A DNA stretch of 64,000 nt from Streptomyces sp. CG 926 (GTDB taxonomy: Bacteria; Actinomycetota; Actinomycetes; Streptomycetales; Streptomycetaceae). The position numbers and the translations under genes are program-made. Below, piece by piece: positions 1 through 8,685 of the stretch; positions within the stretch are counted from its first letter, which is position 1; each line of letters begins with the position of its first letter. A model generated the notes under the pieces. The model was not told the origin of the DNA and did no database searches. It saw nothing but the letters and a program-made list of their open reading frames with translations. The stretch is taken from assembly GCF_003148825.1 (NCBI RefSeq), contig NZ_QGGZ01000017.1, positions 80,183-144,182 on the forward strand, read 5' to 3'.

Positions 1-1681
1 CCTCCGTACGCCGGTCCGCGGCCGCTTCCGGCGCCCTGACGACGGAGTTCCGCCCGGGGGCAACCATGCTGATCAGCGGGTAGGCGTCGGCGGCCTCCAA
101 CTCAGGACGCAGATCGGCTGCACCGGAGTAGGCCTCGGCCAGCTGTCGTCGTCGCCCCGAGGGCAAGGTGGCGGACAGCATCACGACGGGCACCCGGTAC
201 GCCCCGAGCCAGGACAGCACCCTCTCCAAGTACTCGTTCATGTATGCGTCGTAGGCGTGGACCTCGTCGATGACCACGACCTTCCCGGCGAGCGCGAGGT
301 GCCGAAGTGCCAGGTGCCGGCTCTTCAGCCCGGCGAACAACAACTGGTCGATGGTGCCGACGACGAAGGGGGCAAGCATCCCTTTCTTCCTGCCCCTGAG
401 CCATTGATGAGCAACGAGCTGCCCCGAGGCAGCGCACATGTCAGCGCGGCGCGAGGTTGCAACACCAGGCACCGCATCCAGATCGACTGCGGCGACCGTG
501 CGGGCGCCGGCCCGTAGGTCCTTCGCGAAGTCGTCGTTGAGCGAGCCCTTGGAATGGGCGAGGAACACCGCCAGGTCCACTCTCCCCGGCAGGTGCTTCA
601 ACCACCGCCTCACGCGCCCGTACATGGCATTCGACGTGGCACGGGTCGGCAGCGCCACGAAGCACCCACCGGCCCCCGACCGCGAGGCGAAGACCTCCGC
701 CACGGCGAGCGCGGCCTCCGTCTTTCCCTCTCCCATCGGCGCCTCGATGATCATCAGGCCGGGCGTATCGGCCTCGCGTGCGACACGGACCGCCTCCTCC
801 TGCAACGGCCGGATGGATGCCAGATCGAATCGCGCAGCGAAGAACTCCTGCGCCGTACCCTCTGGCATCTGCGGGACCCAGGGGCGGGGAAGGTCGATCC
901 CGCGCCACGCAGCATCGATCCGGTCGGCCTCGTCACGATGCCGGTCCTCAGGGAAGAGCAGGAAGAGATCCGGATTACTGGCGATCCAGTCAGCGACGAT
1001 CACCACAGCGGACAGAACAGCCTGGACCGGCTGCGACAACTTCACCTGCTGCCACCGGGCCAGCCGCTCCCGTACCCCGTAGCCTGTCGCACAGGCGTCG
1101 AGGAGCTCGGTCTGCACCGCACGCCAAACAGCCTCACTGGGCCCCGGAGTCCGCAAGAGCTCACCATGGCGGCGCAGGTCATGAAACTGTTCGTGCGCCG
1201 GAGGAACCCCGTGATGCCCGCCCACCGGCACCGCGAACGCCATGACGTTACGAGGTGGCCACCCCTGCTGCTCCAGCCACTCCTCCAAGAGGACCTGCCC
1301 GGCCAGGCCATGCGGAGCACGGCTTCGGGTAGTTCCGAACTGCTCACGAGTGGGCGTCGTCAGCCCGCGATCGTTCATTCGGCCGGCCAGAACGTCGACC
1401 TGGCAGGCGAAGGCCGGGGTCGCCTTTCCGATGTCGTGAACGGCGGCCAGCCAGACGGCCAGTGCCCTCGCGTCCTCTTCGCCACCAGGCAGGTCGTCGC
1501 CGACCAGTTCACGTACCTGACGCGGGACCCATTCGTCCCACAACCGGTCGGCCACGGCTGCTGAATCGGCCATGTGACGCCACAACGGCAGCCACTTTTC
1601 CGTCTTCCGGTCGTGCTTGGCCCACACACTCCGCGCCGCGGCTGTGAGCTGTGCACCCCAGTGCGGCGTGCCTTCCTGCAT
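1..1681 (-). CDS. cas3: CRISPR-associated helicase/nuclease Cas3, type I-E (C-terminus outside window)
   Basis: Cas3 is the nuclease-helicase that Cascade recruits to shred target DNA during type I interference. About 560 residues are visible and the frame runs open through the left edge, so roughly the last third of a typical I-E Cas3 (about 900 residues) is missing. The N-terminal HD nuclease has His36, the HD pair at about 82-83 (AVHDIGK), HH at about 156-157 (VGGHHG) and Asp231 (VADW). The helicase has Walker A at about 314-322 (EAPMGEGKTE), a DEVH box near 472 and SATLPS near 502. The ATG at 1681 follows GGGAGG. The gene is transcribed leftward, so the remaining cas genes (cse1 onward) presumably lie left of the window. 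The key visible residues are intact. Family and subtype are confident; activity cannot be judged without the C-terminus. Confidence 0.93.
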   Translation of the reverse strand, partial: MQEGTPHWGAQLTAAARSVWAKHDRKTEKWLPLWRHMADSAAVADRLWDEWVPRQVRELVGDDLPGGEEDARALAVWLAAVHDIGKATPAFACQVDVLAGRMNDRGLTTPTREQFGTTRSRAPHGLAGQVLLEEWLEQQGWPPRNVMAFAVPVGGHHGVPPAHEQFHDLRRHGELLRTPGPSEAVWRAVQTELLDACATGYGVRERLARWQQVKLSQPVQAVLSAVVIVADWIASNPDLFLLFPEDRHRDEADRIDAAWRGIDLPRPWVPQMPEGTAQEFFAARFDLASIRPLQEEAVRVAREADTPGLMIIEAPMGEGKTEAALAVAEVFASRSGAGGCFVALPTRATSNAMYGRVRRWLKHLPGRVDLAVFLAHSKGSLNDDFAKDLRAGARTVAAVDLDAVPGVATSRRADMCAASGQLVAHQWLRGRKKGMLAPFVVGTIDQLLFAGLKSRHLALRHLALAGKVVVIDEVHAYDAYMNEYLERVLSWLGAYRVPVVMLSATLPSGRRRQLAEAYSGAADLRPELEAADAYPLISMVAPGRNSVVRAPEAAADRRTE

Positions 1682-2265
1682 CGGATCCCTCCCCAGAGAC
1701 CGCTGTCCGTCGCCTCTAGCCGGCAGGACGCGCAGCGGCGAGCCGCCGAAGTGGGGTCCCGTGCTCCACTCGAGCACCAGGACCCCACGAACGAGCCGTT
1801 CCCTACCCTGTACCGAACGCGGCTTCTACACGATCCCTCGTCGGAGTGAACCGCGGACGACGACCAGCACGATCACCAACATCACGGTGACCCTGACGCC
1901 GACGTCCAGGGGCAGCTGAGATCCGGCCCCGCCGGCCAGTACCGCAACAAGAACGGGCAACAGCTATGAATTTGGCTGCTGCCCGCTGCTGACCTGGGAG
2001 TCCATGGGAGGTAACACGCTCAAGCACCTTTAGGAGTGGTCAGGGCGAACCTGTCACGTCTTGTCAGGACACGGGTTCGGCCTGTGTTCTTGGGCCTGCT
2101 GAACGGGGTTGCAAGGCGTTGTTGCCTCACGACGAAGAACACCCTACGCATCCGCACCCTCACGCAACGGGTTTTGCCTAGGCTCGGTTGTAGTGGATTC
2201 CCCAGATTTTGGACTCAAACAAGCACAGTTCGATGTGACCTGAAGGTAGGCCTGACGCACCCATC
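1682..2265. other. intergenic, no gene seen; cas3 promoter region
   Basis: This 0.58-kb stretch between cas3 and the CRISPR remnant has lower GC than its surroundings, especially 1960-2240. Short ORFs on both strands show no recognisable domain or good ribosome-binding site. It must carry the cas3 promoter on the minus strand, but I could not pick convincing -35/-10 boxes. Confidence 0.4.
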
Positions 2266-2351
2266 TCCATCCCCGTAGTGGCGGGGAGCAGTGGTCGAGC
2301 ACAGATGGACTCATGCACGCACAGGGATCATCCCTGCGGAGCAGGGAGCAA
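2266..2351 (-). CRISPR. degenerate two-repeat CRISPR remnant in the opposite orientation
   Basis: Read on the minus strand, two diverged type I-E repeats occur: one at about 2324-2351 (TGCTCCCTGCTCCGCAGGGA) and one at about 2266-2293 (TGCTCCCCGCCACTACGGGG). Their matching positions are exactly 61 bp apart, the same period as the main array, with a spacer-length segment between them at about 2294-2323. Both keep the flanking GATG sense mark, so they point opposite to the main array. No third unit is found 61 bp to either side. They are probably the leftover of a second, divergent array. Confidence 0.6.
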
Positions 2352-2689
2352 AGCCGCCCACGCCGTCGAGCGAACATGTGGGCACGGTAGCGGACAGTAG
2401 TTGCCAGTCGCAGACACTCGGACAAAGCCCTGCCGGCCTTCGCGTCGAGTCGCCGTGATGAACCTGTCGGCTGTAGCGACTTCTGGTGCTGTGCGCTCGC
2501 CGCTACCCACGCCGGCAATCGAACCCATGTGTAGCCCCAGTGTGCACCCACCAGCCCCCGCTGGTCATCGAATTGTTCGAGGGAGCCAGCAGCCCCATCT
2601 CGTGGACGATCCCTTTGGGTGGATTGTCCGAATCTCGTGAAGTGCCCCCAAGCTGCTTGTGACCGCCCTAGAGTGCCAGGTCAGCCAGT
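2352..2689 (+). promoter_or_regulatory. CRISPR leader region
   Basis: This stretch lies immediately upstream of the first perfect repeat of the plus-strand array. The intact repeats at this end and the degenerate repeat at the far end place the leader here. It also lies upstream of the minus-strand remnant, so it may once have served both arrays. No coding sequence is convincing. Transcription start elements were not resolved. Confidence 0.5.
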
Positions 2690-3390
2690 CTGCTCCCCGC
2701 GCCTGCGGGGATGAACCCCGGCCCGACGCTGCACGTCGGGCCTGCGCTGGCTGCTCCCCGCGCCTGCGGGGATGAACCCGTCACCGGCACCTCGGCCACA
2801 CCCTTGACCGCCTGCTCCCCGCGCCTGCGGGGATGAACCTTCCGGGACCTGTTCTCGATCGGCAGATCCACCACTGCTCCCCGCGCCTGCGGGGATGAAC
2901 CCAACCGCGTCCGGGCGCGCCGAGTGCAGACGGCCTGCTCCCCGCGCCTGCGGGGATGAACCCGATACGGATCAGGTCGCGGAAAGGTCCGCTACCTGCT
3001 CCCCGCGCCTGCGGGGATGAACCCCAGCCGTCCAGGGTGTCCTCGACGGTGATCAGCTGCTCCCCGCGCCTGCGGGGATGAACCCCACCTGCAGATGGGC
3101 GTGGGGATCGGCAACCTCTGCTCCCCGCGCCTGCGGGGATGAACCCAGGCCCGCCATCAACGCCCTGATGCTCCCGAACTGCTCCCCGCGCCTGCGGGGA
3201 TGAACCCACGACCATGACGAAGGCGCTGTCCGCACCGGTCTGCTCCCCGCGCCTGCGGGGATGAACCCTCCTGCAGGATCACGGCATGGGAGCCGTCGGT
3301 CTGCTCCCCGCGCCTGCGGGGATGAACCCGGCGGCAGGTCCACGTCCCGCGCCGAGGGCCCCTGCTCCCCGCGCCTGCGGGGATGAAACC
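2690..3390 (+). CRISPR. type I-E CRISPR array, 12 repeats / 11 spacers
   Basis: Repeats are 28 bp, beginning CTGCTCCCCGCG and ending CTGCGGGGATGAACC (usually followed by C). They start at 2690, 2751, 2812, 2874, 2935, 2996, 3057, 3118, 3179, 3240, 3301 and 3362. Spacers are 33 bp (period 61), except the third, which is one base longer. Eleven repeats are identical; the twelfth ends GATGAAAC, the usual decay at the leader-distal end. The orientation matches E. coli-type I-E repeats, whose hairpin is cut by Cas6e. It lies beside the type I-E cas3. Spacer targets could not be searched. Confidence 0.97.
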
Positions 3391-3562
3391 GGTCATCGGA
3401 GCCGTCAGACGCGCCCGCCACAGGCCCGGCAGGGTCCCTTGTGTTGGTTGAGGGCATGTTGGGGCCCCTAACTGTGGTGGTCCGCCACATACACCGCTGA
3501 CCTGCGTGTTCCTATGGTGTGGCCACATGGAACGTCCCCGCAGACCCCCGGAAGTGGTGCAC

Positions 3563-4957
3563 ATGACCTCCCCAGCCCCGGCCGCCGCACCGGCCCCGTC
3601 CGGCATCCGGAGAATCGTCGCAGCGAGCCTGATCGGCACCACCATCGAGTGGTACGACTTCTTCCTCTACGGGTCGGCCGCCGCACTCGTCTTCAACGAG
3701 CTGTTTTTTCCCGGCAGCGAGCCCCTGGTCGGTACCCTCCTCGCCTTCCTGACCTATGCAATCGGCTTCGCGGCCCGCCCGCTCGGCGGGCTGGTCTTCG
3801 GCCACTACGGGGACCGGATCGGGCGGAAGCGGCTGCTCGTCCTCAGCCTGCTCCTCATGGGCGGGGCCACCTTCGCCATGGGCCTGCTGCCCACCCACGC
3901 GAGCATCGGCGTCGGCGCCCCGATCCTGCTCACCCTCCTGCGCCTGATCCAGGGGTTCGCGCTCGGCGGCGAGTGGGGCGGGGCGGTGCTGCTGGTCTCC
4001 GAGCACGGGGACGACAAGAGCCGCGGCTTCTGGGCCTCCTGGCCGCAGGCCGGCGCGCCCGGAGGCAATCTGCTGGCCACCGGGGTGCTCGCCGTCCTGG
4101 CCGCCGTGCAGTCCGACGCGGCCTTCCTCGCATGGGGCTGGCGGATCCCGTTCCTGCTGTCCGGGGTGCTGGTGATGATCGGCCTGTGGATCCGGGTGTC
4201 GGTCTCGGAGTCCCCGGTCTTCCTGGAGGCACAGGCCAGGGCCGCCGAGCAGGCCGCCGCCGGGGCCGAGGCCAAGCCGCCCGTGGTCGAGGTGTTCCGT
4301 ACGAACTGGCGCGGGGTCCTGACCGCGATCGGCACCCGCCTCGGCGAGAACATCTCGTACTACGTCATCACCGCCTTCCTCCTGGTCTACGTCACCAGCC
4401 ACCTCGGGCTGCCCAAGAGCGACGGCCTGAACGCCGTACTCATCGGCTCCGCCGTCCACTTCGTGGCCATCCCGGCCTGGGGCGCGCTCTCCGACCGCAT
4501 CGGGCGCCGCACCGTCACCCTCATCGGCTCGGTGGGCATGATCGGTTGGGCCTTCGCGTTCTTCGCGCTGCTGGACTCCAAGTCCTTCCCGGTGATCGCC
4601 GCGGCCGTGACCGCCGGGCTGCTCCTGCACGGCGCCATGTACGGGCCGCAGGCGGCCTTCATCTCCGAGATGTTCGCCACCGAAGTCCGTTACTCCGGCG
4701 CCTCGATGGGTTCCCAGCTGGCCTCCATCATCGGAGGCGCGCTCGCCCCGATCATCGCCGTGGCCCTGCTGCGCGACTACGACTCCTCCCTGCCCGTCTC
4801 GGTCTACCTCGCCGTGGCGGCCGCGGTCACCACCCTGACCGTCCTGGTGGCCAAGGAGACCCGCGGGCGTAGCCTGACCCGGGAACCCGACCCGGTACGG
4901 GCCCCGGTGCCGGCCGGCCGGCGGGCCGGGCACGACCCGGTGCCGGCCGACAACTGA
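3563..4957 (+). CDS. MFS transporter, metabolite:H+ symporter (MHS/ShiA-ProP-like) family
   Basis: Predicted 464-residue, 12-helix inner-membrane symporter. It opens with the MHS-family signature TIEWYDFFLYG at about residues 21-31. It has the loop 2-3 motif GHYGDRIGRKR, the GFALGGEWGGA segment in helix 4-5 and a second DRIGRR motif in the C-terminal half. Relatives import organic acids or osmolytes (shikimate, alpha-ketoglutarate, proline/betaine); the substrate here cannot be read from sequence. The ATG at 3563 was preferred over the ATGs at 3506 and 3527 because a GGAAG lies 8 bases upstream and the protein then starts just before the conserved region. A PucR-type regulator follows in the same direction after a strong hairpin. 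Confidence 0.88.
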   Translation: MTSPAPAAAPAPSGIRRIVAASLIGTTIEWYDFFLYGSAAALVFNELFFPGSEPLVGTLLAFLTYAIGFAARPLGGLVFGHYGDRIGRKRLLVLSLLLMGGATFAMGLLPTHASIGVGAPILLTLLRLIQGFALGGEWGGAVLLVSEHGDDKSRGFWASWPQAGAPGGNLLATGVLAVLAAVQSDAAFLAWGWRIPFLLSGVLVMIGLWIRVSVSESPVFLEAQARAAEQAAAGAEAKPPVVEVFRTNWRGVLTAIGTRLGENISYYVITAFLLVYVTSHLGLPKSDGLNAVLIGSAVHFVAIPAWGALSDRIGRRTVTLIGSVGMIGWAFAFFALLDSKSFPVIAAAVTAGLLLHGAMYGPQAAFISEMFATEVRYSGASMGSQLASIIGGALAPIIAVALLRDYDSSLPVSVYLAVAAAVTTLTVLVAKETRGRSLTREPDPVRAPVPAGRRAGHDPVPADN

Positions 4958-4978
4958 GGACCGACAGGCAGGCTGAGT

Positions 4979-5011
4979 GTGGGCGGCGCCGGCTCGAACG
5001 GCGCCGCCCAC
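4979..5011 (+). terminator. 12-bp perfect hairpin between the transporter and the PucR regulator
   Basis: GTGGGCGGCGCC pairs perfectly with GGCGCCGCCCAC across a 9-base loop. It starts 21 bases after the transporter stop and ends 30 bases before the next start. No T-tract follows, which is usual in high-GC actinobacteria. It probably ends or weakens transcription from the transporter gene. Confidence 0.7.
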
Positions 5012-5041
5012 GTCCGCGTCGAGCATCACGGAGAGCACCCG

Positions 5042-7057
5042 ATGCCCACCACCGAAGACAGCGGGACCCACGCCACCGGCACCGGTACCGGCGCGCTGCT
5101 GCGGCTGCGCAACCTCCTGGACCTGCTGGATCGGGGAGCTCCCGCCGAGGCGTTCCAGGACGTCGAACTCTCCGACGCGGACGCGGACGCGGACGTGGAG
5201 GCGGGGGCGGGGGCGGAGGCAGGGGCGGAGGCGGACGCCGTGGTGATCGCGGAAGCGACCCGCGTCGCGCTCCGCATCCACCGCACCCTCGGCCAGCACC
5301 GCCGCCGCGAAGCCGAACTCGCCGCCCTCTTCGACACCGCGGGCGACCTCGCCCGCCTCCGCGAGCCCGACGCGGTGCTGAAGGCCATCGTCCACCGGGC
5401 CAAGCTGCTCCTCGGCACCGACGTGACGTACCTGTCCCTCAACGACGAGGAGGCGGGGGACACGTACATGCGGGTGACGGACGGTTCGGTCTCGGCCGCG
5501 TTCCAGCAGGTGCGCCTGGGCATGGGGGAGGGGCTGGGCGGACTGGTCGCCGAGACCGCCCGCCCGTACTCCACCGGTGACTACCGCGACGACCCGCGCT
5601 TCCGGCACACCACGACCATCGACACCGCCGTCACCGAGGAGGGCCTCCGGGCCATCCTCGGCGTACCGCTGCGCCTGGGCACCCGGGTGATCGGCGTCCT
5701 CTACGCGGCCGACCGCACCGCCCGCACCTTCACGCCCGACGAGGTCGCCCTGCTGTCCTCGCTCGCCGACCACGCCGCCATCGCCATCGACGGCGCCCGC
5801 CTGCTGGACGAGACGCGTACCGCGCTCGTCGACCTCAACGCGGCCTCGCGCACCATCGAGGCGCACAACGAGGCCATGCGCCGCGCCGAGGACGCGCACG
5901 ACCGGCTCACCGACCTGGTGCTGCGCGGCGGCGACGTCACCGACGTGGCCACCGCCATCGGCACCGTCCTGCAGGGCGGCACCCTCGTCCACGACGCCGA
6001 GGGGTCCGAGCTCGCCCGGGCGGGCACGGACCCGCGGCCCCCGTCCCCCGAGGCCGTCGCCGCCTCGCGGGCCGGCGGACGCGCCGTCTTCGTCGACGGA
6101 ACGTGGGTGTGCGCGGTCCTCGCCGGGCAGGAGCCGCTCGGCAGCATCGCCCTGACCGGCCGCGCCGACCTCGACGCCGCCGACCGCCGGCTCTTCGAAC
6201 GCGCCAGCCTGGTCACCGCCCTGCTGCTGCTCCTACGCCGCTCGGTCGCCGAGACCGAGGACCGGATACGGGGTGAGCTGCTGGGCGACCTCCTCACCCG
6301 GGCCGCCGACCCGGCCGGCCTGGCGGCGCGCGCCCGTCGGCTCGGCGTGAACCTGGGCCACCCGCACGCGGTGTTCGTCCTGCACACCGCCGCCGTGCCC
6401 CGGGCCCGGCTGCTGGCCGCCGCCGCCCGTATCGCCCAGGCCCGTAAGGGACTCGCCGGGCCGCACCACGAGGACGTCGTCCTCGTTTGCCCCACCGACG
6501 CTGCCACCGACGCCCCCGGTGTCGGCCCCGATGTCGGCCCCGGACCCGCCGCCGCCGGCCTCGCCGGCGAGCTGCGCCAGGCCCTCGCCGCCCCCGTCAC
6601 CGTCGGAGCCGCGGGACCGGTCTCCGGTCCCGCGGAGTTCGCCGACGCCTACGCCGAGGCCGGCCGCTGTCGGACGGCGCTGTGCGCACTGGGCCGCGAA
6701 GGCACCGGCGCTGCCCTCCGTGACCTGGGCTTCCTCGGCGTGCTGCTCGGCGACCAGACGGATCTGGGCGGCTACGTCCGGCAGACCCTGGGCCCCGTGC
6801 TCGCGTACGACACGAAGCGCGGTACCGACCTCGCCCACACCCTGCGGGCCTACTTCGACGCGGGCGCCAGCCGGTCCCGCGCCGCGGAAGCCCTCCACGT
6901 GCACGTCAACACCGTCGTGCAGCGCCTGGAGCGCATCGGCAGCCTGCTCGGCCGGGACTGGCAGCGGCCGGAGCGGGCGCTGGAGCTCCAACTCGCTCTG
7001 CGGATCCATCAGGTGCACCGCCATGACGGCTCCGGTCCGGGAGACTTCGCGGCGTAG
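5042..7057 (+). CDS. GAF-domain transcriptional regulator, PucR/CdaR type
   Basis: About 671 residues. The N-terminal 100 residues are acidic, with an Ala/Asp/Glu-rich run. A GAF sensor domain follows at about 110-250 (containing GEGLGGLVAETARPYS). The C-terminus carries the PucR helix-turn-helix at about 590-650, with AYFDAGASRSRAAEALHVH and NTVVQRLERIGSLLG. Such proteins activate or repress catabolic genes in response to a small molecule bound by GAF. Its position after the MHS transporter suggests it may control that gene, which is inference. ATG 5042 is chosen because GGAGAG precedes it by about 8 bases; an in-frame upstream extension to 4979 would run through the hairpin. Confidence 0.82.
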   Translation: MPTTEDSGTHATGTGTGALLRLRNLLDLLDRGAPAEAFQDVELSDADADADVEAGAGAEAGAEADAVVIAEATRVALRIHRTLGQHRRREAELAALFDTAGDLARLREPDAVLKAIVHRAKLLLGTDVTYLSLNDEEAGDTYMRVTDGSVSAAFQQVRLGMGEGLGGLVAETARPYSTGDYRDDPRFRHTTTIDTAVTEEGLRAILGVPLRLGTRVIGVLYAADRTARTFTPDEVALLSSLADHAAIAIDGARLLDETRTALVDLNAASRTIEAHNEAMRRAEDAHDRLTDLVLRGGDVTDVATAIGTVLQGGTLVHDAEGSELARAGTDPRPPSPEAVAASRAGGRAVFVDGTWVCAVLAGQEPLGSIALTGRADLDAADRRLFERASLVTALLLLLRRSVAETEDRIRGELLGDLLTRAADPAGLAARARRLGVNLGHPHAVFVLHTAAVPRARLLAAAARIAQARKGLAGPHHEDVVLVCPTDAATDAPGVGPDVGPGPAAAGLAGELRQALAAPVTVGAAGPVSGPAEFADAYAEAGRCRTALCALGREGTGAALRDLGFLGVLLGDQTDLGGYVRQTLGPVLAYDTKRGTDLAHTLRAYFDAGASRSRAAEALHVHVNTVVQRLERIGSLLGRDWQRPERALELQLALRIHQVHRHDGSGPGDFAA

Positions 7058-7094
7058 CCCGCGCCGGCCCGCTCCAGCCGGCAGGGTGGACGGT

Positions 7095-7838
7095 ATGTGC
7101 GGCCGTTACGCTTCCACCCGCAGTCCCGAGGACCTGTCCGGCCTGTTCCAGGCCACGCCCCCCGATCCGGGGCACGCGCTGGAGCCGAGCTGGAACGTCG
7201 CCCCCACCGACGCGGTGTGGGCGGTACTGGAGCGCGCCGACCGGGAGAGCGGGGTGCTGGAGCGGCAATTGCGCCCGCTGCGTTGGGGGCTGGTGCCCTC
7301 GTGGTCGAAGAGCCTGTCCGGCGGCGCGAAGATGATCAATGCGCGGGTGGAGACGGTGCACGAGAAGCCGGCCTACCGGCGCGCCTTCGCCAAGCGCCGC
7401 TGCCTGCTGCCCGCCGACGGGTTCTACGAGTGGGAGCCCGTGCCCGCCGCCGGTTCCGTGAAGGCGTACAAGCAGCCGTACTTCATCCGCCCCGAGGACG
7501 GCGACGTGATGGCGATGGCCGGGCTGTACGAGTTCTGGCGTGACCCCGCCGTGGCCGCCGACGACGATCCGGCGGCATGGTGGGCGACCTGCACGATCAT
7601 CACCACCGAGGCCACCGACGCGGCCGGCCGGGTCCATCCCCGGATGCCGCTGGCCCTCGCCCCGGCGGACTACGAGGCCTGGCTCGACCCGTCCCACCAG
7701 GACCCGGACGCGCTGCGCGCCCTGCTCTCCGCTCCCGCGGGCGGCAGGCTCGACGTGCGCGCCGTGTCGACCGCCGTCAACAACGTGCGCAACAACGGGC
7801 CCGAGCTCCTGGAAGCGCCCCCTTCCCCGGGTCGCTGA
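7095..7838 (+). CDS. SOS response-associated peptidase, YedK/HMCES (SRAP) family
   Basis: This 247-residue protein begins MCGRYAS, so the invariant Cys2 is present; once the initiator Met is removed it forms a thiazolidine crosslink with abasic sites in single-stranded DNA. Other SRAP landmarks are SWNVAPTD, RWGLVPSW, NARVET (Asn and Arg that hold DNA), GFYEW (catalytic Glu) and HPRMPL (His). The length is typical. The start follows AGGGTGGA. It stands alone between the PucR regulator and the XRE operon, and no LexA box was recognised upstream. Confidence 0.93.
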   Translation: MCGRYASTRSPEDLSGLFQATPPDPGHALEPSWNVAPTDAVWAVLERADRESGVLERQLRPLRWGLVPSWSKSLSGGAKMINARVETVHEKPAYRRAFAKRRCLLPADGFYEWEPVPAAGSVKAYKQPYFIRPEDGDVMAMAGLYEFWRDPAVAADDDPAAWWATCTIITTEATDAAGRVHPRMPLALAPADYEAWLDPSHQDPDALRALLSAPAGGRLDVRAVSTAVNNVRNNGPELLEAPPSPGR

Positions 7839-7870
7839 GAAACACCTGGCGCCGACGGCACCTGCCCGAC

Positions 7871-7920
7871 GCCGCCTCGAGCCGCCCCGAGCCGCCCCGA
7901 GCCGCCCCACGTCGCCCCGA
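7871..7920. repeat. 10-bp tandem repeat, about 5 copies
   Basis: The unit GCCGCCCCGA repeats from 7871 to 7920, with single-base changes in the first, fourth and fifth copies. It lies in the gap after the SRAP gene and is not coding in any supported frame. Confidence 0.7.
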
Positions 7921-7965
7921 TCCTGCGGAGGTACGGGGTCCGCCGCCTGTCGATGTTAAGAAATA

Positions 7966-8024
7966 TTGACACCGTGTCCTGATTCCTTGACACTGCCGAT
8001 GTCGGGTTTTCTTTACATGGGGAG
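7966..8024 (+). promoter_or_regulatory. candidate promoter/operator of the XRE operon
   Basis: This AT-richer island holds two direct TTGACAC copies (7966-7972 and 7987-7993, 21 bp apart) and the palindrome GACACCGTGTC at 7968-7978. The second TTGACA could be a -35 box, with TTTACA at 8012-8017 as a poorly spaced -10. The ribosome site GGGGAG is at 8019-8024. The repeats are a plausible binding site for the XRE protein encoded in the operon. Confidence 0.5.
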
Positions 8025-8029
8025 TGGCT

Positions 8030-8458
8030 GTGGCAGTCGAGGAGAAACGCGCGTGGATCATGATCGTGGTCACGGTCGTGTCGTACGGGGCGTATCTGGC
8101 CATCGTTCTCGGGCGGTCCGGTGGTGAGCCCCTGACCCAGCAGCCCTACGCGGCCGCCCTGCTGTGGACGGTCGGCGCCGCGATCGTCGCCTCGATCGCG
8201 CTCCACATCACCGTGTCCCTGCTCTCGCCCGAGGAGGGCAAGGTCAAGGACCAGCGCGACCGGGAGATCAACCAGTTCGGTGAGCACATCGGCCAGTCGT
8301 TCATCGCGATCGGCGCCGTGACCGCGATGCTCCTGGCGATGGCCGAGGCGGACCAGTTCTGGATCGCCAACGCGATCTACCTGGGGTTCGTCCTGTCGGC
8401 GCTGCTCGCGTCCACCGCGAAGATCGCCTCCTACCGGCTGGGCTTCCACCCGTGGTGA
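8030..8458 (+). CDS. small integral membrane protein of unknown function, first gene of an XRE operon
   Basis: About 142 residues with four hydrophobic segments (roughly 7-25, 45-63, 87-106 and 113-131), separated by a charged loop, EEGKVKDQRDREINQFGEHIG. I recognise no catalytic motif. This type of protein often precedes a very small XRE regulator and may act as its membrane sensor or be its target; that is inference from context. The GTG at 8030 is chosen because GGGGAG sits five bases before it; a GTG at 8024 overlaps that site. Its stop overlaps the next start by four bases, so translation is coupled. Confidence 0.78.
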   Translation: MAVEEKRAWIMIVVTVVSYGAYLAIVLGRSGGEPLTQQPYAAALLWTVGAAIVASIALHITVSLLSPEEGKVKDQRDREINQFGEHIGQSFIAIGAVTAMLLAMAEADQFWIANAIYLGFVLSALLASTAKIASYRLGFHPW

Positions 8459-8685
8459 GGCCCACCCGGGTCACCAACAGCATCCGGGCCCTGCGCTTCG
8501 CCAACGGCGAGATGACCCAGGCCGAGCTGGCCCGCCAGATCGGCGTGACCCGCCAGACCGTCATCGCCATCGAGCAGGGCCGCTACTCGCCTTCCCTGGA
8601 GAAGGCCTTCGAGATCGCCCGCGTGTTCGCGGTACCGCTCGACACCGTGTTCCAGTACACCACCACCGAGGGAGACGACTCATGA
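8455..8685 (+). CDS. small XRE-family helix-turn-helix regulator
   Basis: A 76-residue protein consisting almost only of a Cro/CI-type helix-turn-helix, with MTQAELARQIGVTRQTVIAI at about 18-37 followed by EQGRYSPSLEKAFEIARVF. This Xre subgroup is usually a repressor of its own operon. The start GTG overlaps the upstream TGA (GTGA), and its own TGA overlaps the next ATG (ATGA), so three genes are translationally coupled. The TTGACAC repeats upstream of the operon are the obvious candidate operator. Confidence 0.9.
   Translation: MRPTRVTNSIRALRFANGEMTQAELARQIGVTRQTVIAIEQGRYSPSLEKAFEIARVFAVPLDTVFQYTTTEGDDS

Noticed and set aside
554..1564. 336-codon plus-strand ORF opposite cas3
   Set aside because: Antisense to the clear Cas3 reading frame, with no recognisable motif.
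2668..3645. Overlapping minus-strand ORFs with repeated SSPQARGA and FIPAGAGSR motifs
   Set aside because: These are translations of the CRISPR repeats in different frames; the 61-bp period and identical repeats show that it is an array, not a protein.
3512..5992. 826-codon minus-strand ORF across the transporter and PucR genes
   Set aside because: Antisense shadow of two well-supported genes; low-complexity Gly/Arg/Asp composition.
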